DNA of 64,000 nt from Luzula sylvatica (GCA_946800325.1 OX326960.1:11630893-11694892), one strand, 5' to 3'. Shown: positions 1 through 11,885, counted from the stretch's first letter. Numbers and translations: made by a program. Notes: generated by a model from the sequence alone, not told the origin.

Positions 1-414
1 ATTCGGTCGGTTCGGTTCAAACCGAACCAAATAAGACCAAGCTAATTTAAACTAAACCCAAACTAAAGTCAAACTGAATCGAGTAAACCGAACTATTATT
101 CGGTTGATCGAATAAAAAAACATTACAACTTTAAAATATAAATAAATTAAAGACAAAACCATAATTTAATAATAAAAAATAAAAAAATGTATTAGTTTAT
201 TGTTTACAAGATTATTATATTATTTTTCATATTTTTAACATTTATTTATTAAAAAAAATGAAAATGAGATGTTATTCGGTCGGTTCGATTTAACCGGTTG
301 AAAGCTCTAAACAGGAACCGAACCGAATAAATCGAAAAATACTATTTTTCAACCGAAGTCAAACAAAATAAATCGAAAATCTGAACCGATTAAATCGAGC
401 AATATCATATTTTT
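1..414. repeat. Dispersed CCGAACC/GGTTCGG-rich element, copy 1 (cut by window edge)
   Basis: The block alternates TTCGGT and ACCGAA motifs and matches 17241-17666 and 61508-61932 almost base for base. Those two copies begin with TAGGAATGTTC. This copy starts about ten bases inside that terminus, so the element continues outside the window. The TAGG start and short flanking repeat in the other copies suggest a hAT-like non-autonomous element, but no matching right terminus is visible. Confidence 0.7.
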
Positions 415-2130
415 GAAATATCACATTTTCAATTTGAAAATAATATCAAAATTTGATTATTTAAAATTATAATTAATAATTATTTCACCTCGTGTGGCAT
501 TTTTGAATTTACTTCAAAAATAATAATATTATTGGATATATGTTTATAAAAATAAAAATTTGATTATATTTTAATAGATAAACTATTATTTTCATTTTTG
601 TTAGGTTGGCAAAGTTTTTTTTTAATAAAAAACAAAAATATAACCTGCACGGTATTATATATGATCATAACTATTATGGGTTTAAATTTCTTATGTAATA
701 TGTTCACAAATTCAAATTAAAGAAAACGTATGTACTAACTATAATGATAATCAATATCAAAATTAATGATTTGTGAGTGATTTAAAATCACAATCGTAAA
801 ATTATGCTTAAATATAATCATATTTATTGTTCATGCAAAAATTATATATATTTATAACTAAGAAGTAAGTTATTTTATGATAACATATTATTCGTTTTAA
901 TATCCGAAAAAAAAACTGTATATGTATTCGCATCCGAGAATACCGAACCGTATCCCTATATGTTTATCATCATAATTGTATTCGGATCCGGGTAATTCAA
1001 TATTCGGATCGCATTCGAAGAAGAAAATATAGATATGAATCTGATATGACTACTATCCGAATCGAATCCGAACCATTGACATCCCTATATATATGTGCCT
1101 GCACAATATTGCATCACGGATTATATGTTGATGTACATAATGATAATCAATAAAATACTTTTATATGTAGATTAGCAAGTTTAGATTGGTTTTCCCTATA
1201 ATTCAATATTGCATCCCTATATTTATAACTATAAATATATTGATGTACATACTTTTATATGTAGATTAGCAAGTTCAGATTTGTTTTCCCTAATATTGTT
1301 TTCTAATTTACGTTATTATACATAAGAATAAAAAAAAAAGTATATGATGATATTATCCCTGCACAATATTGCATCAATTTGAACCGTAAAAATGTTGCAT
1401 CACGGATTTTCATAATTATCTTTCGCTACCCACAATCGTTAACACAGAAATCCAAAATACTTAAACTATTTTTTTTCTTCTTAAATTCAATTATTTAGCT
1501 ATATATGTCATTTTTTATTTCGATTTCAAATTAAAAACTTAATTTTCCAAGTGTTTATATGTGTACATCAAAAGTACTTGATGAACATAAAAATAAAATA
1601 TTTGTAATTATTTCAAAATGAAATATTCGTAATTATATCGAAATAAAATATCGAGATCTTAATTGAATTATTTTTAGCTAACTATTCAAATTAAAATATA
1701 CTATATACATATCAAAGAATCAACCATAAATGAATTAGAGTGGTGATGCATGTCCTCCTTGAAATCCCCCAGAATGATTGATGTGTTGGCACCTATATTA
1801 ATGATGGTGAGAAACCATGTATATTTAATTTTTTCCATCATATATAGGATAAGAAGGTAAAAAAGATCCATCGTTTCATAGATCATTAATTTATTTAATA
1901 TTTTAAGCAAGTTTATTTACCACCATTTGTAATATTAATTATCAAATTTAAATTTATAAATTTGGAAAAGAAGTTATTTAACCGAATTAATACACCGTTT
2001 AACATGCGTTAAATGGATACACATGATTAAAAATATCATTAAAAATAAACAAATATATAACATTAAAAATAAAAATAATAAGTTCGCAAAAGTTAGCAAA
2101 ATAAAAATGAAATAACAAAAATTTATTAAT
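415..2130. repeat. AT-rich segmental-repeat flank, no gene
   Basis: Non-coding. Bases 415-1090 and 1230-1640 are collinear with 17667-18323 and 19040-19460, and partly with 61933-62660. About 1660-2130 instead matches 39190-39700. Bases 900-1090 hold a 'tatccgaaccg'-rich patch ending CATCCCTA, which looks like a degraded transposon end. I see no conserved protein. Confidence 0.6.
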
Positions 2131-2651
2131 ATAAATATGAATTGTCATATGTAAAAATTGAATATGTCACGAGAAAACAACTTTCTCACATTCTCATACA
2201 ACATACACATTCTTTTCACAAATATATCATGAAACACCAAAACTTCCAATAGAAACCATAGAAAATATATCATAGAAAGCAAGGGTTGAAAATATTCGAT
2301 GATTGGGATGAATTGCATAAACGGTTTGAAACAAAGTAGCGTAGCCAATGGACGAGTCAAAGAATGTTGGAAACTTTAAAAGGGGTAAATACAAAAGATT
2401 TAATTTAATCTAAATTTAAATTTGTAATTTCATGATTACTTTATTTTTCTAATACAATGCTTGCTTTTCGCTGCTATGTTAACGTTTTCGAATCTCTAGA
2501 GGTAGTTAAACCAGCCATTTCAGCTGCATAGAGAGACCAAAATATCTAATAAAAGATAAAATTTATTGAAAATTCCTTATACATAGCATAAGTTTCAGCT
2601 AAATAGCAACAGATTTCAAAAACAAGAATTGCAAATATAATCTGAAGGTAA
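2131..2651 (-). other. 3' flank of the BPM pseudogene
   Basis: This sequence lies downstream of the BPM remnant on the minus strand. It recurs in pieces at 6120-6440, 12100-12480, 20230-20410, 24610-24900 and 58680-58915. The conserved core includes 'aaaggggtaaatacaa' and 'ggcagccaaa'-type words. No independent gene is seen; it is best read as the old 3'UTR and downstream flank that travelled with BPM fragments. Confidence 0.55.
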
Positions 2652-3874
2652 TCAATTTATACTAACTAAATTATCTGCGAGCTCTTTTAGAATATTTGGG
2701 CAGCTTCGAGCCAAATGTTCGAACTCCTCGGTTCTCATTACTGCTGCGAGATTCTTAGGAGAGGACGCAACAAATTTGAAGCACGAAGTTTTAAGTTGAG
2801 GGCATTTGTGTTGCTCAGCCAAGGTTAAAATTGTTGCCAAGTTCTTCACTTTGATGATCCGTGACGAGTTCATTTCACACTCATTAAACCAAATAAACGA
2901 GTATCAAATTCCTTCAAGTAATTGTTGTCGTTAATGGACCGAGGAGGTTGCGAGTAATCCATATTTTTTTCTAACTTAAAATTCCTTTGAGCAATGTTAT
3001 TGAGTGTTTCAAGTTCACATCTTGTTGCCAAGTTCTTCACAAATTAACTTCAATCTCACTATTTCAAATCAATCAGCGGCTACGAGTAAATGCTGGTACA
3101 TTATCATCACATCTTGTTTCTCGCTACCATCATTGGTTTCTTCCAAATTAGGCACTGTATCGGAGTATATGAAATTGAGTAAAACCCTAAACACCTCAGC
3201 TTCAATATCGTCGAGTTTTATGTTTTATGTTGATTTCTCACTCATTAGACCAAAAAATTGAGCATGAAATACAGGCGATCTCGCGGCAAGCACGCATTTA
3301 TGTGCATTGAATAATTCTCCTTTGACCTGAAAAGTAATATCTGTTCCGGCACCACTCTCCAAAAGACGAGAAAGTTTCTGCTCAAAGTTGGAAGGTGGCA
3401 CAATTATTGGCTCAATTTTTGTAGACTCGATTTGAGAAGATTTAACTACTGTAATGGTACAAAATATCATGAAAGATGTTGTGATGTCTCAAATGTTTTT
3501 CTTTTCATGAATTTTATTCGACCCCAAATGATGCCTTTGCATTCAAATGTGGTCTCATGGGATGACATTCTACTCTCACCAGACAAGCTGAAACAGAATG
3601 CTACTTTTAACTTTGTGGCCTCACTTGTAAGTTGTAGGCACAAAGCTATGTAGTCTTTGGTTTCCTCGATGATTCCGTCGGGACAGTATCTGATAACCCA
3701 ATCATATCCGCCAATTGTGAAGACTGCAGATGTTAAATACTTGCCGATGCCGATTCCTTTGTCGTGGGAATAACCCTCCACCTTGAACTGATGAGATCCG
3801 GTCACCGTTTCAATCAGCCTCGACGATGCAGTCTCTGATTCATATCGCTCGATCCCGTACAACTTGGATGCCAT
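2652..3874 (-). pseudogene. BPM-like MATH-BTB-BACK protein, pseudogene (most complete copy)
   Basis: Plant BPM proteins are substrate adaptors of CUL3 E3 ubiquitin ligases: MATH binds the substrate and BTB binds CUL3. Three remnants lie in order on the minus strand. A MATH part of 135 codons starts at the ATG at 3872-3874 (ETVTGSHQFKVEGYS, GGYDWVIRYCPDG, ECKGIIWG). A BTB part covers 3225-3470 (GTDITFQVKGELFNAHKCVL, AARSPVFHAQFFG). A BACK-like tail covers 2652-2873 (LTLAEQHKCPQL, FKFVASSP, NILKELADN). The gene is broken. A frameshift near 3470 separates MATH from BTB. Read through, the BTB frame meets TAA at 3225-3227 and TGA at 3069-3071, the latter where an Arg codon stands in the 20.8-kb fragment. 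A 191-bp insertion splits the linker from the tail. The start is chosen because MATH homology begins just after it. Family assignment is firm; activity is very unlikely. Confidence 0.88.
2832..3040. repeat. 191-bp insertion flanked by an 18-bp direct repeat inside the BPM pseudogene
   Basis: TGTTGCCAAGTTCTTCAC occurs at 2832-2849 and 3023-3040. The DNA between carries, in the opposite orientation to the gene, a piece of the BPM promoter/5' flank (words such as 'ggaccgaggaggttgcga' and 'caatgttattgagtg'). The same segment recurs at 42236-42410. This looks like a templated repair or recombination product rather than a transposon. Confidence 0.7.
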
Positions 3875-3944
3875 TATCAGATTGATTTTAAGAAATATGA
3901 AATCTTTTTTTTGTTTACTTTTTTTTTTTTCTAGTGTTCTATCT

Positions 3945-4075
3945 CCATATATAAGCAAATCATGCAAAGTTATAAATAGATGCTGTGAACTTGAAGCATT
4001 AATTAACATTAATCAAGAATTCAGTGTCACGAAGAAAAAATATGGATTAATCGCAACCTCTTCGGTCCAATAACG
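3945..4075 (-). promoter_or_regulatory. Promoter and 5' flank of the BPM pseudogene
   Basis: On the minus strand a TATATA box (3948-3953) lies about 75 bp upstream of the ATG, followed by an A-rich leader. The upstream stretch contains 'accgaagaggttgcgatt', which recurs as an inverted copy at 4237-4380 and inside 2850-3020 and 42300-42410. Promoter status is inferred from position and the TATA box. Confidence 0.5.
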
Positions 4076-4236
4076 AGAACAATTACTATCCATGCATGTA
4101 TTATTAAATTTGAAAGAATTATTCTATTTTGAGTATTGAGATTTGAGACATAAGAACATCTCAAATAATACATTATTAGATCTAATAAAGAATAATCCTA
4201 GTTTTAGATTGAATAATACATGCACGGATAATAATT

Positions 4237-4380
4237 TTGGTATTGAACCGAGGAGGTTGCGATTAATTCACATCTTTTCATGACTTAAAATTCTTTGATT
4301 AATGTTTTCGAATGCTTCGAGTTCAGAGCATCTATTTATAACTTTGCATGATTTGCTTATAAATGGAGATGAAACTCGAT
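4237..4380 (+). repeat. Inverted copy of the BPM promoter
   Basis: On the plus strand the same order appears as on the minus strand at 3945-4075: 'accgaggaggttgcgatt', 'atctatttataactttgc', 'atttgcttataaatggag'. The two copies form a head-to-head inverted repeat about 160 bp apart. No BPM coding sequence follows the plus-strand copy; a Helitron-like terminus begins at 4437. Confidence 0.65.
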
Positions 4381-4436
4381 GAAGATTAAGCACCGTACGA
4401 TATACAATAAAAATTAGTTCGTATGGCATATTGTAA

Positions 4437-6680
4437 CTAGGATAGTGCTCGCGCTACGTGTGAGAATACTAATTATATTTTTATTTTAATATGAATCTAT
4501 CATTTTCGATGTGATAAAGACAATGTCATTTCATAATAAAATAATATCACACTATATTCAGATCATTATATTTTACAATTCATCGAAGTATGATCATATA
4601 TAAGTTTCATAATTAATAAATCTACTAGTATCGGAATATAATTATATATGAGTTAAAATACAATTTTAAGAAATGACAAAATCATTATTTCATTATTAAT
4701 CAAAATAGTTCAAGCTATAATAAACCTAGAAGTAACGAATCATACAACGCGTATGTAAATTTTGTGCGTCATTGATAATATAATACTAACGAACAAATTA
4801 TTTCATACAAAAATGCACTTAATTTGTACATGATATTACGTTATTATTTTTTTCTTATGTTCAATTATTTAGGTATTATGTATGATTCATTGTTTTGATT
4901 TGAAAATTAATACTTTATTTCCAAGTGTTTGTATTTGTGCGTCAAAAATATTCAAAAAGTATTCAATAAACATTAGTAAAATATTCTTCGTGATTATTTC
5001 AAAATAAAATATTCAAATCTCAATTAAACTTTTTTCATTAAACTCTTCCAACTAACAAAATTTCTCAATTTAACCGTAATATACAAATGTATTTTATTGA
5101 TTAAACAAGTTTTATTTTTGGATTTCAATATTATCTCTCGTATTTCATCTCTACAATCGTGCCAAATATACTAGATGTCTGATGATTATAACATTCGTCG
5201 TTGTACAAATATAATAACAATTATTTATTTTTGAAAGAATTTCTGTACGTCATTCCTTTTGGGAAGAAAATTCAAAATATTGCCCACATTTTATCAAAAC
5301 ATCATCTATGTTCTAATTTGTACATTTAATTAAAATAATAACTAGTATTTGTTAACTATTAACTTAATACATAATTATAAGTTGAATCAATATTAACGAA
5401 TATTTAATGATATATTTTATATAACATGTTAATTAAATATAATAGTTCAATAATGGAGAATTCGACGCGTGAATTTTGGAGGAGAATAAAATTCTACATT
5501 TTTTTTTCAACGTATGAACAGTAAACCTGATATTAAAAAAAACAATTTGAATACAATACAACGGAGTTTAACAAATTGGATATAATACATCTTAAATAGG
5601 CCACGGTTCTCGTCATAATTTTATTGTGAAAAAAAAAGTTGTAATCACATGAGTTTGATGAACTCCACGTTATATAAAAGAACGATTTAGTGATTTTGTG
5701 AGGTGTGTGTGGCTCTAAATGCATGATTGGCTCGGGATATTTTGTCAGATTTTTATGAATCATAAATAAATATTTTTATTATTATTAATTATGAACTTAA
5801 TCTAGAGATTAACTCAATTTTAATATTTTCTTCTCATTGTGTGCAATTTTTTATGTCACTTCATCACATTATTTTCACTTGTTATATTATGTTTGATACA
5901 TTGATTAATAATTATTGATATTTTAAAATTTGAACTTTTTGTCTATATTTATGAAATTAATTTATTATTTAATTTTATAATAAATTTTGTGGGTATTTTG
6001 GATAATGGGAAAGTACCAACTATTGATGTACCGTGAATCGTGATACCAAACCGTCCAATAAAATTTATTTGTTTGGACAACCATACAAAATATCACAGAA
6101 AAGAAGTTCAAAATTTCCAATGTGAGTGTGAGTGTGTGACCATTGACGAGTTAAAAGAATGTTCGAACTTTAAAAGGGGTAAATACAAGAAATATAATTA
6201 AATCAAAAATTTCATTTCGTAATTTATTAATTTCATCATTATCTAATACAATGTTGCTTGCCTTTGGCTGCCATATTGAGAATATTTCCTGAATCTCATA
6301 GCATTTAGAAAATTGAATACAACACGTCTAAATTTAGAAATTTGGGTATACATTTTAAATAGGCAACCAATCTCATAGCATAGTTTTATTTTGAAAGAAA
6401 GATTGTGATCACATGATTTTGATGAACTCCACATTATACAAGAATGATTTACTGATTATTGTGTGAATAAATATATTTTATTCTTATTAATTATGAATTT
6501 AATGTAAAAATTAACTTCAATTTATTTATTTTTCATTTAATATTGTGTAGTTTTTTTGTGTCACGTCGTTACAATTATTTCACTCATATTATATATGGTT
6601 AATTTTATGATTTTAGTTTATTTTTTTTTATGTTTACGTGTTCATTATTTTATAATAAATTTTGAGAATGCGTTTGGACG
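4437..6680 (-). mobile_element. Helitron-like segment with minus-strand 3' terminus at 4437
   Basis: Read on the minus strand, the left edge is 'CGTAGCGCGAGCACTATCCTAG' split as a GC-rich hairpin (GTAGCGCGAGCAC) followed by CTAG and a host T, the usual Helitron 3' signature. The body to about 6460 is repeated at 22179-24930, and its first 300 bp at 42485-42760. A 5' TC end was not identified, so the right limit is uncertain. Bases 5540-6000 and 6120-6680 hold two further copies of the BPM-3'-flank module. No Rep/helicase coding is present. Confidence 0.5.
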
Positions 6681-7170
6681 TTGAGAATGAATATTAAATC
6701 ATGTGAATGTCATACAACACATTTTTTTCACACTAAATCCTGAATATATCATGAAACACCAACCCTTCCAATATATCAGCTATATCGTCAAGTTTTATGT
6801 TTTATTTTGATCTCTCCAAAAGCTGAGGCATTTTGGATAATTCAGTTAGAATCAATTGATTAACTTCAGATTATTATTTCAATTCTGTGTTTTCACATTT
6901 TGTTTCAATTCATCGTTTTCAAATAGCATGGTCTATCGATATATTATGTTGAACTTGTTTGACCTCTCTATATATCAATAGAAGACTACAATTTAGGACA
7001 ATTTAAGACATAAATCATGAAATTAATCAATTACAAACTTATATTTTGATTTAATTCAATTTCTTGCATAGGATCAAAACAGAAAAAGAAGATTACGCAC
7101 ATTTACAACAAGGTCTTCCTATATTTGACAATTGAATACGAATCCTCAACTAAAAAATCCATTACAGCCT
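6681..7170 (-). repeat. H4-to-BPM intergenic part of unit U1
   Basis: Bases 6776-6830 resemble the BTB linker of the BPM gene ('cgtcaagttttatgttt', 'ctccaaaagctgagg'). Bases 6840-7170 are the 3' flank of the H4 copy ('gaaattaatcaattacaaac', 'ttaattcaatttcttg'), repeated in every unit. No open coding region is visible. Confidence 0.6.
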
Positions 7171-7174
7171 GAGC

Positions 7175-7920
7175 TCAACCACCAAATCCATGCAAGGTCC
7201 TTAGCCGAGAGTATAAACTATAAACTACAGCCATGGACAAGTCTTCCTTCTCCTTCTCGCATGCTCTGTGTAGTACATAAGAGCATTTCTTATCAGGTTC
7301 TCAAGAAATATCTTGAATCCACCACGTGTTTCTTCATTGATCAAACCGCAGATCCGCACAACAACAGCAAGTGCCAATCGGTGAATCCGAGGGCATTATC
7401 TCGAAGCATCTTCTTGTGCCTCCTCTTTGATCAGACTTTTCCCACGACCCAACATTGTTGAAGAAGAAATTGGCCTATAATTGAAGAACAATAATCAAAT
7501 TAAGCTGTTAGTATCAATATTTCAAAAGATTAAGAAACTTAATTCGAGTAGAGAAAAGAAGTATTACCTTGAAGCAACGACGTGTTTCTTCATAGATCGA
7601 ACCGCTGATCCGCTCAACAACACCACGTCTAGCCAATCAGTGAATTGCTGAATTGGTGAAATCCATATCTCGAAGCATCTTCTCGTGCCTCTTTGATCCG
7701 ACTTTTCCCACGACCCAACATTGTTGACCAAGAAATTAGCCTGTAATTGAAGAACGATAATCAAATTAAGCTGTTAATCGTCAATATTTGAAAAGATTAA
7801 GAAATATAATTTGAGTAAAGAAAAGAAGAAATACCTTGAGAGAAAAGCAAGCGACGGAGAGAGAGAATAAAATGAAAACCTGCTGTCCAAAGTGAGGAAG
7901 AAAGTGCAAGCTGGGGGTTA
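7175..7920 (-). pseudogene. Histone H4 pseudogene, unit U1 (two exon copies)
   Basis: H4 forms the histone core with H3, H2A and H2B. On the minus strand there is a 5'UTR exon (about 7835-7920), an intron, a partial H4 exon (7568-7721), a second intron, then a longer H4 copy (7175-7455) that runs to a TGA after FGG. Recognisable pieces, across frames, are [33 protein letters not shown] and the LHGFGG end. The longer copy starts ATG-TTG-GGT-CGT but is out of frame with the H4 core because of a shared N-terminal indel. It stops after 19 codons and carries other indels. Both introns keep GT-AG borders. All H4 copies lie in the same orientation. It cannot make H4. Confidence 0.88.
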
Positions 7921-8025
7921 CTTATGGAAGAGATGGATTAAGTGGATGAATATGAACCGTTGGATTGCAAGTAATTAAACGGATGAGATTGAGAAGGAGA
8001 AGTTATGCGGATCGTTGCGTGTGAG
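7915..8025 (-). promoter_or_regulatory. Histone-type promoter of U1
   Basis: Minus strand: a degenerate TATA (CATAAGTAAC) near 7917-7927, a nonamer-like AATCCAACG (7958-7966), and GATCCGCA near 8005-8013, one base off the reverse octamer GATCCGCG. The motif names come from known plant histone promoters. The match here is seen by eye only. Confidence 0.6.
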
Positions 8026-8168
8026 AGGTGGGAATCCCACCGTGGGATTGACATTGAGGAAGTTTTTAGTTTGTTGCCTAATAATAGTTTGTTGCATAAT
8101 AATGAACAACAATAATAGTTGTGTTAATATCAATATAATATCAAAACTAAAGTTTGATAAATATATTT

Positions 8169-8665
8169 AGGTGACGCTATTGTAAACACTAACATGATTA
8201 CATTGAGAACGATTGTATTTTTTTTAAACAAATAACTACTATACTCTTATTTATCGTGATTGATATTTATTATACTTATATACTATTATTTATATTTTTT
8301 GTGAATCAAATCTAATCGTTCAGAAAAATTGAGAGAGATTGCCGTTGATGCAAATTTCTTTTTTCTAATATTATGAAAAATCAAATCAAATCGTTATATA
8401 TTAATTTTCATATTTATATATATGACGTGTTACAAGTTAATTGATTTTTTATTATGATAATAAAAATTAAGAATAAAAATATTATTTACATATGAAAGAT
8501 TTTATTTACGTAATTTATGGAATGTGATAAACTAATAGGTAAATAATAAATGTAAAAAATATCAATCACCGATTCATCATTAATTGGGTATAACGATAAT
8601 TTGATAAATCAAAATTGAAAATATCTCTTCATTAAGTCATTTTATTTTTTGCAATAGCGTCACCC
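8169..8665. mobile_element. MITE with GGTGACGCTATTG inverted ends, copy 1
   Basis: The ends are AGGTGACGCTATTG and CAATAGCGTCACCC, flanked by ATATATTT on both sides (8161-8168 and 8666-8673), an 8-bp target duplication. The interior is AT-rich and non-coding. Copies at 16458-16899 and 60677-61116 sit at the same place relative to U3 and U12, so the insertion predates those unit duplications. An 8-bp duplication suggests hAT. Confidence 0.75.
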
Positions 8666-11357
8666 ATATATTTTCGTTCTAATATAAATAACTCGTTTCA
8701 ATGATGACAATAACAACATAATATAAATGGTCACACAACATATATATGTATTAAATGATCAAATCTAAATTAATGTACATAACAACATCACATTACAAAA
8801 TTTAATAATCAATAATTAAGATGACGTGCCATGAAAAATTTAGAGATAGCGTGCAATGTAAGTGGGGTAAATTTCATCTTGTTAAGTTGGGAAAATTTTA
8901 ACACTAAACTTTTTTTTATACAAAAACAGGAATATAACCTACACGGTGTTATATACGATATGAATGTCAAAAAAAAAAAAGCTGAAGTCTATTTGACAAG
9001 CTTCTAAAATTAATTCTAAAATACCAAAAACATAAGCTATGTCCAAAAATAACAGTTCCATTTTAAAATAATCAGTGATTGGATAGTGGAAGACTTCATT
9101 GTGCAAGTAATGAACAATGTATCTATCTCTCATAATTTATGAAATAACAACGTTATCATGCCTCACGTCCCATGATATTTATGGGTAGAAAAATAATTTG
9201 AAAAATGTATCTCTCATAACCGAGAATTCAAATAGCTGGTGTTATTAGCCTGTTCGACAGCCGAACAAATCAGCGAAAAAATTATGTTGCATGGATACGA
9301 ACGTGGACACAGACAGGGTTGGTCTTGTGTTTTTTTTTTTTTAATTTGTTTTGAGGGTCACTAGTTGCTCGTTACTGAAGATATACGGATGAAAGAAAAT
9401 GATATTTATGGGTAGAAAAATAATTTGAAATATTATACGATATATGGATGAAAATTAATTTTAAACAAATACCAAAAAAGAAAAAATCTTTAGAAGGATA
9501 AATTAATTTTAATATTTTAAAAGGATAAATATGATATTTTGAACCTTTCAAGGGATTATGGGCCATGGCACTTTATACTTGGATGGATATTTTTTTGTAA
9601 GCTGATGTTTTAGTTTGTTACATCTAATATTTGGGAATATGTTTTCCATCAAAAAAAGAAAAAAATTTAGATTATGTATCAAAATAATTTTAGATATGGA
9701 TCAACATACTAGTTTGTGGGATTAGTCCTTCGTATATTGATGGGTACTTGTTAATAGGCGATACATCAATTTTCAAAATGTTTGAACTAGGACATGTCCA
9801 TTGTATATAAATTTCTAATTTCTATTAACCAGATTTATATATTTAATTACAATGGTGTTTTCTTGTACATTTCTAATTATATTGTTTTTTTTTTATGTTT
9901 TACATAACAAAATTATTTCAGAATTTGTACAATAAAAAAATGGTTAAAGAAATGATACTAATACATGCGATATACATGTTTTTACTTTTTAGTTTTCATA
10001 TTTCTCTATGTACCATGTTGGAGATATTTTATATGTAAGTTAGACATTTTAGATTTGTTTTTTGTATTTATATTATTATGAAAAAGTATATGTTAATATT
10101 ATCCCTGCAAAATATAGCACTGCTATTACCATGCGCTAATGATCAATTTACACCGCAAAAATATTGCATCATAATTTTTTATAGTTTACATTATGATGAC
10201 TATTTAATAATTTACATTGTCTTTGCTCCACACAATTTACTACAATAAAAATCCAAAAGACCACTTTATTTGCAATATTGATCATCCTATAAACTATTTT
10301 TTCTTATATTCAATTAGTTTGTAATATGTATTATTTTTTAATTCGATTTGAACTTAATACTTTATTTTTCAAGTGTTTGTATTGGTAGGTCAGAAGTATT
10401 CACAAGTATCGATAAGGAACAGTAAAATATTCTTCGCAATTGTTTCAAAATAAAATATTCAGATCTTAATTGAACTTTTTTTTGTTGAAACTTTTCCAAC
10501 TAACAAAATTTCTCATTTTAACTTTATTATACAAAAATATTTTATTGATTAAACAAGTTTTATTCTTAAATTCAACATTATCGCATATTTCATCTAATAT
10601 ATCATCCTAGCAAATATATTACATGCCTTAAATTGGGTATTGTTGACTCGTTATTGATTTGCACTTTCATCCTTTTACAAATATCATAAGAGCTATAATT
10701 CTGGACCCGCGATCTCATTTGTGCCACCTCACAAATTTGCAAATAAAATAGTATTTGATTTTCTCTAATTTCTCGTTCATAAAAATGATAATGCAAATTG
10801 GATACAATACATCTGAATTTAACAAATTGGATATAATTCATCTTAAATAGGTCACGGTTCTCGTAGCCTAATTTTATAGTGTGAAAAAAAGAAGTACTGA
10901 TCATATGAGTTCGATGAACTCCACATTATAAAAGAATGATTTTATGATTTTATGAGGTGTCCGGCTCTAAAAGCATGATTGGCTCAGGATATTTTTGTCA
11001 GATTTTTGCTAATCATAAATATTTTTTTATTATTGTAAATTATGAGTTTAATCTAGCGATCAACTCAACTTTATTAGTTTCTTCTAATTTTGTGTAATTT
11101 TCTTTATGTAACGTCATCACATTTTTTTCGCTCGTTATATTATGATATGTGATAAGTTTTGAATCATGGATTAACTATTGATATTTTATGATTTTAATTT
11201 TGTTTTATATATTTATGTATTTATTATTTTATAATAAATTTGAGGTTGCTTTGGATGATGGGAAAGTTCCAACTTGTTGTGTTGGGTCTTGAATGTAATT
11301 GGGAAAATATAACATCTCGTCCAATCTCTCAGTTAAATATGTTTGATGTGTTAATCG
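8666..11357. repeat. AT-rich segmental repeats, no gene
   Basis: Bases 8690-9140 are an 'upstream module' found behind most units ('acacggtgttatata', 'aagctatgtccaaaaa'). Bases 9700-10080 resemble 18990-19100. Bases 10400-11260 repeat the BPM-3'-flank module ('gatgaactccacatta', 'gcatgattggctc') seen at 5540-6000 and 19800-20210. Short open frames here lack conserved motifs. Confidence 0.55.
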
Positions 11358-11885
11358 CAATGTTACAGAAATCGCTAGGCGCTAGTCGGGCGGACGGACA
11401 CCGTCTAGCGCCTAGAGGGATTAATCGGGGATTAATCGGATCTAGGCAGATTTGTAATTTTACATAGTTTTTGTCATTTTTTTAATTTTTATATATTATA
11501 ATTTGTGCTATAATTTTTTATACTAAAAATAATGTATATTGATTTATTTAAAACAACGTCCAAAGAAATCATAACATGAAATCTACATTTTAATTTATTT
11601 AAAACAACGTCCAAACAAATTGTAACATGAAATCTACAAAATACCATTAATACAAATTCAAATAAATCACAAAATAAAATTACTAAAAATAGAAATAAGA
11701 AAGGAAATGAGTTGTGGGTCTTAATAAAAAATTAAAAATAAAAAATAAAAAAATTGGCCTTGGCGGACCTAGGCGGAATTATTCGGGCCTAGACAGGAAC
11801 GCCTAGGCTAAACGTGGGCGTTTTCCCAATGCCTAGCGCCTAGGCGCTGCCTAGGCGGCCGCCTAGACCGATTTTTAGAACATTG
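11358..11885. mobile_element. hAT-type non-autonomous element, 528 bp
   Basis: A perfect 8-bp target duplication, GTTAATCG, flanks it (11350-11357 and 11886-11893). The ends CAATGTTACAGAAATCG and CGATTTTTAGAACATTG form imperfect inverted repeats. Subterminal regions are GC-rich with many CTAGGCG words. No transposase is present. A related degraded copy lies at 62918-63467. Confidence 0.85.

Noticed and set aside
7132..7461. Open frame of 109 codons on the plus strand over U1
   Set aside because: It is the antisense shadow of the H4 remnant on the minus strand; the same applies to plus-strand frames at 27531-27761, 54831-55053, 59705-59890 and 59910-60134.
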